Source: Tubulanus polymorphus (lineage: Eukaryota; Nemertea; Palaeonemertea; Tubulaniformes; Tubulanidae). From it: a stretch of 64,000 bases of DNA. The notes below the pieces were generated by a model. It saw nothing but the letters and a program-made list of their open reading frames with translations. It was not told the origin of the DNA and ran no database searches. Location of the stretch: the NCBI RefSeq assembly GCF_964204645.1, contig NC_134030.1, positions 845,855 to 909,854 of the forward strand, written 5' to 3'. Shown piece by piece: positions 22,196 to 32,061 of this stretch. Position 1 is the first letter of the stretch. Each line of letters starts with the position of its first letter. The translations under genes and the position numbers were made by a program.

Positions 22196-22332
22196 GGGGG
22201 CGGTTCCAAAGACAGGGCATAGGCTTAAGGCCGGTCTAAGACAAACTTAGTTCTATAGCCAATCTAACAACTAAGACCAGTTTTGTGAATTGAGACCGCT
22301 TTTGGACAAGTCGTGACTATGGAACTGGCCCC
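22196..22332. mobile_element. MITE in the globin 3'UTR
   Basis: GGGGGGCGGTTCCAAAGACAG at the left and GACTATGGAACTGGCCCC at the right are inverted, and the inside has AGGCCGGTCTAAGACAAACT and TTCTATAGCCAATCTAACA. Its right end stops eight bases from the globin stop codon, so the element should be part of the transcript. Confidence 0.8.
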
Positions 22333-22340
22333 AGGAGTCA

Positions 22341-23548
22341 TTAACGCGTGTACTCTTCAATCATACGGATTGGTACGACTATTTCATCGTGCGGTCCCTC
22401 TCCTCCTGTTCTCGATTTCTCCAACTCATACGCCTCGTAACCGTTAGCGACGTTATTGATCATGAATTCAAACAGTCCCGACCACGCTTCGTGTATCTCG
22501 CTCGTGTACGAGTGACCCAATACGTTTTCCCACGTGTACAAAACGCTCTTTTTAAATTCTTTCAAATAGCTGGGATGAAACGCGTTGATCAGTCCGTGTT
22601 TAGCTCCGAGCGGGATCAGACGATTTAAGGCCGTCTCGTCCAGTCTGTAGATATTCGTTACTACGTCGTTGATGAGAGTCATGAAGTTCGCCGAATGGGC
22701 GCGGAACACGGAATTCTGGTATAACTCGTCACCTGTCAGCGATCTGCAGAAATAAAGCTTTTTTATATCGCTTTGTTGCAAATGAGATATGAATTTTACA
22801 TGAATGAAAAGTGGAGATTCCCAAGGTTTGAATGTTGCCAAAGTTATTCATCTATCGACCAGGGGCCGGTTTCATGTAAAAGTTTAAGCTTAAATCAGTT
22901 AAGTTTGAATTGTTGTCCTCATTGAAAACATGAAGTAACCAAATGGCAATTGCACCAAAAATTTTAGTAAAAAAATTTTCGTGAAACTGGAACCCTATGA
23001 TTACGATAAAACACGCATCACAAATAGTTATAAAAATAGGGGAAAAATGACCCAACAATTTATAGTGTAATAGCTTAAATGGATTTTTTATTGGAGATTT
23101 GATTTTTCCATGGTTCATAGCTGAGGACTATGAATTTGTATATATTGCCTTGTAGATAGAAGAACTATTATCAAAGGCGCTATAACAGAAACAGGTCGCG
23201 CGGCGACTTGAGAGCAGAGATACCTTGAGTTGACGGGATTTGGGAGGTAGGGAATGCCACATGATCGGTGGCAAATATGGCTATTGCATGTCCACCAACT
23301 CAAGACACGATCTTAACAACTTACCGAAACGAGAAGGAATTCTTTATTTCCGGGCTGTTTGCAAACATATGCATGAATATCTTACAGCCAGTATCGACCG
23401 CTTGACGATGTTGACTAAAAGTCGGCCACGTTTTCTGAATGATTTCGATTTGAAAATCTCCTAAAACGTCTGCAGAATTTTGTTGATTATGGCGTCGTGA
23501 ACTGTACCATTCTAACGGCACATCGTACATTGAATTACACATACCCAT
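22341..23548 (-). CDS. Globin X-like membrane-associated globin
   Basis: Haem globin of 208 aa in two coding exons: 23548-23325 and 22743-22341. The CGA codon for R75 is split by the intron. The globin fold covers about residues 30-170. Key positions are present: aromatic CD1 region NSFSF (F72/F74), distal histidine H91 in FRAHSANFM (E7) and proximal histidine H124 in LGAKHG (F8). The N-terminus MGMCNS has Gly2 and Ser6, fitting N-myristoylation, and Cys4, fitting palmitoylation. This is the membrane-anchoring signature known for globin X; neuroglobins and cytoglobins lack it. Globin X is proposed to act in redox signalling or nitrite reduction at membranes. The N- and C-terminal extensions (about 28 and 35 residues) also fit that group. 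The start is the only ATG that leads into the fold. Confidence 0.92.
22862..22994. mobile_element. MITE, GGGCCCAGTTTCAC family (in globin intron)
   Basis: GGGGCCGGTTTCATG at the left and GTGAAACTGGAACCC at the right are inverted. The inside has TTAAGTTTGAATTGTTGTCCTC and CATGAAGTAACCAAATGGC, shared with copies at 24202 and 25141. Confidence 0.8.
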
Positions 23549-24201
23549 AATTGCTCTTCACAGCCCTGGAATCATGGAATCTGATAAATATATCGACTAA
23601 AAAAACATAAAAATGGTAAACACGATTTTTAACCCTTTTAGTAGCCCAATTTCAAAATACCCATGAATTGAATTACAGGCAGCCAACAAAGGATCAACAC
23701 AATATGATAACCGGTCAATTAATTGAAAAAAGTCTCGGGAGGTATAACTGTAACGGACACACCAGTTTAACAAGGGGGACACCAAGTACGTATCAAACCA
23801 ATCAACAAGATAGGGGGAAAATTCGATTCCTATCATTTCCAATGTGTTTTAAACTAATTCATAAGCATACGTTTGATTTAGACCTACAAATTCGGAACTA
23901 TAACTGAACTAATTTTAAGATAAACACCCACTTTATACAGATTTAAAAGTTTTAAAAATCGAGAATTTATTCAATCCAAATATCAATAAGACACGACGTT
24001 TCGATCTCACACCTGACGATGATCTCTATTGTGAGATCGAAACGTCATCTGTATATAGCGATAAAGTGGGTTTCTGTCTTATAATCTGATCCCCGAGTTT
24101 GAGTGTGGTTATACTGAACTGATTCTATCTCAGAGATATAACTCCAAAACGGACGACATGGATTGAACTATAAATATTCTATTGAAATCAAACTAACACC
24201 T
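23549..24201. other. Upstream of the globin: no gene seen
   Basis: This should contain the globin promoter and 5'UTR, but I see no clear TATA box or 5' exon. At 23995-24053 there is an inverted pair, GACGTTTCGATCTCACA and TGTGAGATCGAAACGTC, around CCTGACGATGATCTC, the same CTGANGAT...GAAAC layout as the repeats at 21781. Confidence 0.55.
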
Positions 24202-24336
24202 GGACCCATAGTTTCACGAAAATGTTAAACTAAAATTTTTTGTGTAATTGCTATTGGTTACTTCATGTTTTCAATGAGGACAACAATTCAAACTTAACCG
24301 TTTTAAGCTTAAACTTTTTTTTGTGAAACTGGGCCC
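24202..24336. mobile_element. MITE, GGGCCCAGTTTCAC family
   Basis: Ends GGACCCATAGTTTCACGAAA and TTTGTGAAACTGGGCCC. The inside has GGTTACTTCATGTTTTCAAT and GAGGACAACAATTCAAACTT. Confidence 0.87.
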
Positions 24337-25127
24337 TGATATCATTTCCACAGATAACTATTCGACTTTATTCACTTACCACTCTCTGAGGCCCCTCCTC
24401 AATTCTCTCGAATTGAAGTTTCCAGTTACAGTTTCCAGTTTTTCCAACGCTTAGTTATGAACAGTTAGTCTCACTGGATGCCTTCTGTATCGACTGCATC
24501 GACTCCGACGATTGATTTGAGATAGAATGCCAGGGGGAGGGGGTGGGGGTGAGGATCCAGACACCTATTGATAACTGAGGAAATTAAAATAATCATTCGG
24601 GCGGGAAGTACACATTCATAAGTATGACCTCAACAGAACAGGAAAAATATCAACTGTTAATTAATTAGGTATTTTATATCGATCTGATCGTTGTGTGATG
24701 TGTATGTGATGATTATGTTACAGTATCGGATTGTATCGGTTTCAGCGGCCAGAAACAAACGGCATCGAACATCATCAGTATCTGCCATGTATGCGACCAT
24801 GGGTGGGTATTCAGGGCATATATGGAGGGGTAGCACCTAATGAAAAGTGCAATAATTATATACCGAGGAACTATTTCTAAATACACGAAGAATATAGCAT
24901 AAGAATGTTTTACTGGTATGACATAACACGGCAAGCGCCCGCCCTGTCTCACTACACCGTCCGGTGCTGCCGCTATGCTCAACATTAGCGGATTTTTCAG
25001 ACACTGACGTGAATCGACTCTGGCAATCAAGGGGGAGTCTACTGCCAGAGTCAGTTCGTGTTAGTTTATGCAAAATCCGCTAATGTCGATCATAGCGGCA
25101 GCACCGTACTGTCCAGGACAAACACTA

Positions 25128-25470
25128 GGTACAGTCTCCAGGGCCCAGTTTCACAAAAGAGTTTAACTCAAATTTTTGGAGTAATCGCTATTGGTTACTT
25201 CATGTTTTCAATGAGGACAACAATTCAAACTTAACCGTTTTAAGCTTTAACTTTTTCGTGAAACTGGACCCAGGGCATCCTCGCTTACCAGGGCTCCGGT
25301 ATCACTCCCGAACTCGCTTCCGCCAGCTTCAGCGAACAGCTTTAGCGTAGTGGGTTCGAATCCCTTGACGAGTGAAGGTCTCCAGGGCAAACATCTGGTA
25401 CTATCTCCAGGGCAAACATCTGGTACTGTCTCCAGGACAAACATTACAATCAGTCCCCAGGACAAACACG
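25128..25470. repeat. CTCCAGGGCAAACATCTGGTA repeat split by a MITE
   Basis: Several copies of a block of about 28 bases, RTCTCCAGGRCAAACAYCTG, lie at 25118-25140 and 25378-25470. A MITE of the GGGCCCAGTTTCAC family (25141-25271) sits in between. A short GGGTTCGAATCCC at 25352 looks like a tRNA T-arm but has no tRNA around it. Confidence 0.7.
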
Positions 25471-27421
25471 CATGCCGATAGCTATGATCCTAATACATCC
25501 ACGTTTCGGGGATCTATTAAGCTCTTTATCGCTTTTTATTGCTACTAAAACAACATAATTGCTTTATGATGACAGCTATCGAGAGATAAAGCTAGACAGC
25601 AGCCATAATACATCGAGTCATTTTAGATTGCGCGGGGTGTGACAAGGTGGCCAAGTCAGCCAATCACTGATCGCTGTTCTATTCAAACCACAAATTCCTT
25701 TAATAAGTTCATAAATTTGTAAAAAAAAACTTCTCGAACATGAGGACGATATACCGCGTTTAGTGTCAGACTAAAAAGGATTCACCATTGTTAATTCATA
25801 AATCGACCACACTGTCCAATTCAAACTTCTCGAATATGAGAAAGAGTCATCACAAGTGATAAAAGTCAATATCATTTATTCGAAGAAAACTCATGGTAGA
25901 AACAACGATGAAATAAACAAAGCAGGGCCAAGCCCAAAGGGCTGCATTTGAATCAACCTTTGATTGTTACTAAAAACTTCGTGAAACGATTGATAGGTTT
26001 TAACGTGAATCATATATATTTCCATACAACAATTATACAAAATCCAGATTAAGTTCCTCAACCACGATGACTGTATTTCAAAAAAGACCAACCATAATGG
26101 ACGTATAAACTATAAACTAGGAAAATTTACTCATGTTCATCAAACTCTACTCTATTTTACGATAGGACCTTAATTAAATCGCTATCACATGAACAACTGA
26201 ATTCTATACAAGGGTGAACAAGTTACTAATAACCAAACTATTACGCAATTGAAGAGTTATAACATGATGATGAACATGTATGTCGTTCTTATGACAAATT
26301 TGATACGCTGCTGCTAAATGACAGGTATTATACTATAAGACAGGTATAAGAATTCATATAAGTTCCTCATGAACAAACACGTGAACTGTATTGCAAAAAC
26401 AGTTCAACATAAAAGCATTAGTCTGAGAGATAAAACCTAGAATTCACTCTAAAAAGCTTAAGATTAACAAATCCATCTTTAATTTCATTTTAATTGACAT
26501 TATTAATTGACAAGAAAAATATAATTTTGCAAACTTTGCCTCGTCTTAACTTGAAGATTTTCAAACATAATACATTCGCTTGAAATAAGTATTCTGACTT
26601 TTTGGCCAAGTCATGATTTTTAAAACATCATTAAAATCCAAAAATGAGAATATTACGCATATTAACTTTTTTATTGCGTCTAAAAGTCTAAAATTTTATG
26701 TCGACATATTTTCGCGCATACAACTCTTTAAAATACTGACTACTTAAGGTTCAGGCTAAGCACATTATTTCACACTAAGGAAATATGAAATGAACCACTA
26801 TTTCTAAGATTGGTTGATAAAAGACTAAAAGACCAATTCATCCAGGTTCATATGTCATTATTATCACAAATCATTAAAAGCTATGCTCAACTAAGTATCA
26901 AAAATTATCTGAAGTTCCCAATATCATGTTGATATTATATCTCTGTTAAGGCGCAACTCAACCGACCTATGAGTCGTAACAAGGCGGTTGACGCAATCAT
27001 TTCAACAGTGTCACCAACCTAACTTAACTAATCTAACAAAGATCAAAATCATGCAGCAGATTTTATGGGACTAGGAAGGAACTTAAATCAGATTACAAAA
27101 CAGAATGACTGTATACAAATTCATTAGTCTTCACGAAAATTTCATCCAATCAATTTAAAGTATTTGGATGGGATTTTATTGAAATATTCAAACGTGAATA
27201 GTTCCTTCTCAGGCAACAGGCCCCTAATTATCCTAACTTCAATTTCATTGAATAAATCATACTCTGTTCTACCACTACCAACAAGTAGACTGTAATCTGG
27301 CAGATTTCGTGAACTACATTTCTGACTAGACCAGTTTGTACAAGTGTGAAGTGTAAAAATAAATCAGTACTTTACTACACTTTGAAGTCCACTATTGTCT
27401 CTGTTGCTCCTTAGTGTTTAT
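25471..27421. other. Nearly 2 kb with nothing recognised
   Basis: AT-rich, unique-looking sequence on both strands, with no gene, MITE or tandem repeat that I can identify. Confidence 0.6.
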
Positions 27422-27790
27422 AAGATGCATTAGCTGCTCATCAAGTGTTTATAAGAGGCACTAGCTGCTCCTCGAGTGCTTATAAGATTCACTAGCTGCT
27501 CCTCGAGTGTTTATAAGATGACTAGCTACTCCGGAATCAGTGTTTATAAGATGACTAGCTACTCCGGAATCAGTGTTTATAAGATGACTAGCTACTCCGG
27601 AATCAGTGTTTATAAGATGACTAGCTACTCCGGAATCAGTGTTTATAAGATGACTAGCTACTCCGGAATCAGTGTTTATAAGATACACTATTGTCTCTGC
27701 TGCTCCTGGATCAGTGTTTTTAAGATGCGCTATTGTCCATGCTGCTCCTCGAGTGTTTATAAGATCCGCTACTGTTGCTCCTGAATCATA
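27422..27790. repeat. 33-bp minisatellite
   Basis: About six exact copies of a 33-bp unit, GTGTTTATAAGATGACTAGC plus TACTCCGGAATCA, flanked by diverged copies on both sides. The unit is a multiple of three, so both strands are open for about 100 codons, but no splice signals or homology support coding. Confidence 0.88.
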
Positions 27791-28209
27791 ATGTTGGTAG
27801 AAATCCACCATCTTGTTGAAGAAATCCATCGTTGGGTCGTAACTCGCTGCTGCTGGCTCCACAACTTCTCATCTGGACGTCTGCAGTTTTCATCGGCATC
27901 AGTAGTCGTCTACTTTTGGTTGTCGTTTACCAAGCGATGACCATTATTTCTAGGATAGAGTTTTTCTGAAATAAGTTAAGAAGAACATCCTTTGAGGCAG
28001 ACGATCCTAACAAGCATTGATTATAATTTATACGTTAATTTGAATTATACGGGCTGCCATGTTTTTTGTAGGGGCAAAATTCATCGAAATTGTTTGCCGC
28101 TTAAGGCCACAATAATTAATAGTAGTTCAGCGGCATAAATACATCACTGTTTAAGTGACAATAGAATATGAGGCTGGATATAAAATCAGCTGTACGTGTT
28201 AATTGACAT

Positions 28210-29600
28210 GTGTATCAACTTAACTTTCTTAAGATTGCCGAGCATCCTTTTTTCATCGTCCTGTGGTGTCTACGTCATCTTCTTAATCATGGTGGGCCTG
28301 TTCAGATTAAGTTTACCTAAAATGAGAAAAAGAACAACATTCTGTAGTCACACAATTGTCTGATTAATTGTAATTATTATTATTAATAATAATAATAATA
28401 ATGACATGTGTATCAACTTAACTTTTTCAAGATTGCTGAGTTCAGTATCGTCTTGTTGTAGCATCCTTTCATCGTCATCTTCTGTCCTCTTCGGCGGCGT
28501 CGTCGTCTTCTGGGGGAGTCCTGAAATGAAAAAAAAGAACAGAGATGAAAACCTGGTACGGAACAAAACTAATGTCCGAAAGCGTTGGCTCCCCGGCGCC
28601 GGTCAGGTGCAGAGGATAACAGAAAAAGAGTCAGCCAGGAATTTGCTGCCCTCTACACGCCCTCACACAGAACGCAAAAACCTGAATGGCAACGCCTCAC
28701 GTCCACCATCAAACCACAGGGTGTACTGGGCGACGTCAGTAACTGACAAACCTGTAAGATTGCACGAAATACAAATAGCGCAGTACAACCAGCTTGACCG
28801 GGTTGAGATTCAGGATCTCAACTAGCACCCAAAAGCGTGACAAGAGACTTCATCCACTGACCGAGGTTGTCACAAGGACACAATGAAACTAGCACTCACA
28901 AGCCGACAAGAGACTTCATCCACTGACCGGGGTTGTCACAAGGACACAATGAAAACTAGCACTTAAACTAGAAATCAAAGAGCGTGACAGTAGAATCATC
29001 CCTCAGCCGACTCAGAATACCAGAAACAAAGAGCGTGACAGTAGAATCATCCCTCATCCGGGCGGTCACAAGGACACAATGAATGCTAGTAGCGTGACAG
29101 TCCAGTATAACCACTCCATTTTTACCCCGAACATCCGACAGATTTGCCCGTCATTGACGTCGTTCAGCACACACTGCAGTAAGATAATGAACGTGAAGCA
29201 GTTGTCGTCCTGGTTTTCGTGTTCCGTATGAGGGCGTGTAGAGGGCAGCATTTCCTGACCGACTCTTTTTCTGACATCATCTGCACATGACCGGCGAAGG
29301 AGCCGACGCTTTCGGACATTAGTTTTGTTCCATAGTACGTTGAAAATCGACAGATAGATCGGCCCTGAAAAATAAAACGGATTATACGCTGAAAAAAAGA
29401 ACGGGTTAATAAACACGGAACAGCACACGACAGCACACGGACGGACAGTAACACATAAAACATAAAGACGTCGTTCTTTAAATGGAAAGAACCAGCTAGT
29501 AGAGCGCAGCGTAATCGCGAGGATGATCGCGAGGATGATCGCCAGGATGATCGCCAGGATGATCGCCAGGATGAACGCCAGGATATTCGAAATCATGTCT
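28210..29600 (-). other. Exon-like minus-strand region of unknown nature
   Basis: Three signs of coding are seen, none decisive. (1) At 28520 downwards a strong acceptor (T-run, CATTTCAG) precedes a frame with KRTEDDDERMLQQDDTEL; a diverged copy lies at 28216-28300. (2) At 29596-29066 there is an open frame of 176 codons with hydrophobic stretches, including a 12-bp repeat giving ILAI units. (3) The block around NKTNVRKR...LPSTRPHTE at 29200-29340 (-) recurs inverted at 28558-28700 (+), with small indels that shift frames. It may be a decayed gene duplicate or part of a transposon. No family is recognised. Confidence 0.22.
28825..29100. repeat. About 60-65 bp imperfect tandem repeat
   Basis: Blocks such as GCGTGACAAGAGACTTCATC and GGTTGTCACAAGGACACAAT recur, as does AAAGAGCGTGACAGTAGAATC with TCATCCCTC. 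It lies between the two inverted copies of the NKTNVRKR block. Confidence 0.75.
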
Positions 29601-30685
29601 GCACAGGGTGAAGATCAAGAGATGAATGACCGGCTTAGTGATTCTACTCACTGTCGACCGGTGGCGTATTTCAATATTGACCAATCGGCAACCGCGCTGT
29701 TGTCTCTGGTCGTTGAAAGGATTTACATCGAAGTGTACAGATCGTTCCGCTGTTGCACACGCAGGGCGATCGTGACGTCACCTCTGTAATACATCCGGCA
29801 TATAGACCGGGCACACGGGTACCATTGAATATTGATCTATAGAAATATCTCTAAACATTTCGAATTGTCGAAGTTACCGCATGATAAAACACTGACGCGA
29901 CGTCACCGTTATACACCCGGCATATGGAATAAACTTGATCGAAAACTAATAGCAAACAATTTGAATCCCCTGCTCCTATGCTGCAATGCCGCCATGAAAA
30001 TAAATTGGTCGTTTTCAGAAACCCTTGGTTGCAACGAAGTTTGTTTATCACTTACCGACGGTTATGCACGTAATAAAATATAAAAACCAACTTAATTATA
30101 TAAAATGAACGTAAATTTCCTCAAATTGTGAACTGGCCCGAGTACTGCCTCGGCCGGTCCGCATACGTGAAACGCCTCAAGTTTATCAATCATCTTTATT
30201 TTTCCCAAAAAATCATACAATAATCGGGGTTTTTTGAATGAATGTTAGGGGCACTCGGTGTAATTCATTCAATATTTGATTATATTTGAAATCAGCAAGG
30301 GCTGACAAGGCGCAGCCAACTGGGAGAGGCACCGATTATTCATAATATCGACGAGACAAATTATCCTTTCTCGCATCGAACTTTAACTATGTATTGTTGA
30401 AATCGGAGCCGTTCGGTCAAAAGGACGGACTACCTGGCTCGCAGCACCAGCGGGAATCCTTACTAATAGTACCTATTGGGGTCAAAAACTTCGAGCCCCT
30501 GTGAGCTCAAGGAAATTTTTCGGACTTAACGTTATTTTCTTGTTATTATTGTGGGATTTTCTACTTATCATGGCCACAACACAGGGGGTTATTCTGCCAG
30601 TTAGCCACTGAACATTTACTTGAACTATAAACTTGAGTTAAACAACTTACACAATGCGAGACAATATTTTCAGTTATAAAAAAAC
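29601..30685. other. No gene recognised
   Basis: Mixed sequence. The GC-richer part at 30120-30510 contains short self-complementary stretches, but I cannot match it to tRNA, 5S, U1, U2, U4, U5 or U6. Confidence 0.5.
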
Positions 30686-30691
30686 TTTATT
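30686..30691 (-). terminator. Possible ZnT polyadenylation signal
   Basis: AATAAA on the minus strand, about 1.37 kb downstream of the ZnT stop codon. If it is used, the 3'UTR includes a MITE (31008), a CTG-type triplet run and the 31530-32040 array. Confidence 0.35.
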
Positions 30692-31007
30692 TTACAAATT
30701 ATACACATTAATAAACGCATTACATTCGTTTTATGAGTTCCACTCTAATGAGTGGAATCAAGTGGAACTTCCACTCGAATTAAACATGTACCCGATATAG
30801 ATAGTTATTTTCTATTAGGAAAGAAAACAAAATAACAGACAAGGTATATAACTGTTTATATAGGTACCAAGCTTACTGGTTATTTGCTATTCAAGTTGAA
30901 CAAAATTTAAATCATCGATTTTTATATCACGATGAAACAAAATCTAAAATAACGTGCAATTAACATAACTTGTTATAAGTAAACTTAACTCGATTAAACT
31001 AAAACTG

Positions 31008-31118
31008 GTGCTGGTTGCATGGTCATGATGTGATCTTAAGTTGTTAGATTGGCTATGTAGAAATAAGTTGGTCTTAGAGTGGTCTTAAGTATAAACCATG
31101 ACTATACAATTGATCCCT
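31008..31118. mobile_element. MITE, GGGGCYGGTTCCATAGTC family
   Basis: Ends GGTGCTGGTTGCATGGTCATG and CATGACTATACAATTGATCCC are diverged inverted termini around TTGTTAGATTGGCTATGTAG and TTGGTCTTAGA blocks. Confidence 0.6.
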
Positions 31119-31164
31119 GATTAGAATTAAGTGAATTACAAATGATTACATGTATAGAGCTTGC

Positions 31165-31170
31165 AGCAGT

Positions 31171-31202
<32 letters not shown>
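31165..31202. repeat. Interrupted CAG/CTG triplet run
   Basis: About 11-12 triplets of CAG on the plus strand, interrupted by GTA and CAA. In the ZnT transcript direction it would read as CUG repeats in a possible 3'UTR. Confidence 0.8.
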
Positions 31203-31529
31203 GAACGGTTCCTATGATTCATGAGACAGATACAAATTTTCGTTTTCATTTATGAAGGCTTTCACTAATTATTTCTTACACATTTTTCCTATTTTCGTTG
31301 TACAGTGTTTACCATTGAGACAGTATTCATTATCGTTAAAATGTTTACAGTTAAGATTGAAATATGTTTAAAACTAGAAGAATACTTTTGATAAATAATC
31401 ATAAAATGAAAGAATTGTGGAAGATTTTATAGACAGATGAACTTTTAATCAATGAGCAGTTTGTCTTTCAAAAATAGACGGAAATCAGCTCCACAATTGA
31501 CTCACAAGTTACATCCAAAGTCAGACTCT

Positions 31530-32040
31530 AGAACTGTGGAACTGAGTTGAGAACTGTGTCCATAACTGTGAAACTGATTCTGAATTGTGGAAATGGGTTC
31601 TGAACTGTGGAATTAGGTTCAGTTGAGGAAGTGGATACTGAACTGTACGACTGGGTACAGAACTGTGGAAGTGGATACAGAACTGTACGACTGGGTACAG
31701 AACTGTGGAAGTGGATACAGAACTGTAAGACTGGGTACAGAACTGCGGAAGTGGATACTGAACTGTAAGACTGGGTACAGAACTGTGGAAGTGGATACTG
31801 AACTGTAAGACTGGGTACAGAACTGTGGAAGTGGATACTGAAGTGTAAGACTGGGTACAGAACTGTGGAAGTGGATACTGAAGTGTAAGACTGGGTACAT
31901 AAATGTGGAATTGGATCAAGAACTGTGGAAGTGGATCAAGAACTGTGGAAGTGGATCAAGAACTGTGGAAGTGGATTCAGAACTGTGGAAGTGGATCAAG
32001 AACTGTGGAAGTGGATCAACAACTGTGGAAGTGGACACAT
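31530..32040. repeat. 20/40-bp array downstream of the ZnT stop
   Basis: Tandem copies of ACTGGGTACAGAACTGTGGA and AGTGGATACTGAACTGTAAG, alternating as a 40-bp higher-order unit, then simpler GTGGATCAAGAACTGTGGAA copies. GAACTGTGGAACTGG is the inverse of the CAGTTCCACAGTT terminus. The array begins about 20 bases after the ZnT stop codon. Confidence 0.9.
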
Positions 32041-32061
32041 TCAGCAGTATAACGTGTATAT

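Noticed and set aside
23597-23842. 81-codon hydrophobic minus-strand frame upstream of the globin
   Set aside because: No splice or start context, no homology, and the globin already has a complete N-terminus with a myristoylation signal.
25345-25375. GGGTTCGAATCCC as part of a tRNA
   Set aside because: The T-arm-like word stands alone. I find no A-box, anticodon arm or acceptor stem in the expected 70 bases upstream.
27461-27862. 133-codon minus-strand frame with HLINTDSGVAS repeats
   Set aside because: It is the 33-bp minisatellite read in one frame. The first ATG lies inside, an in-frame stop sits just upstream, and the opposite strand is equally open.
30120-30510. Structured RNA gene such as a spliceosomal snRNA
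   Set aside because: GC-richer with some self-complementarity, but I could not align it to U1, U2, U4, U5, U6, 5S or 7SK landmarks.
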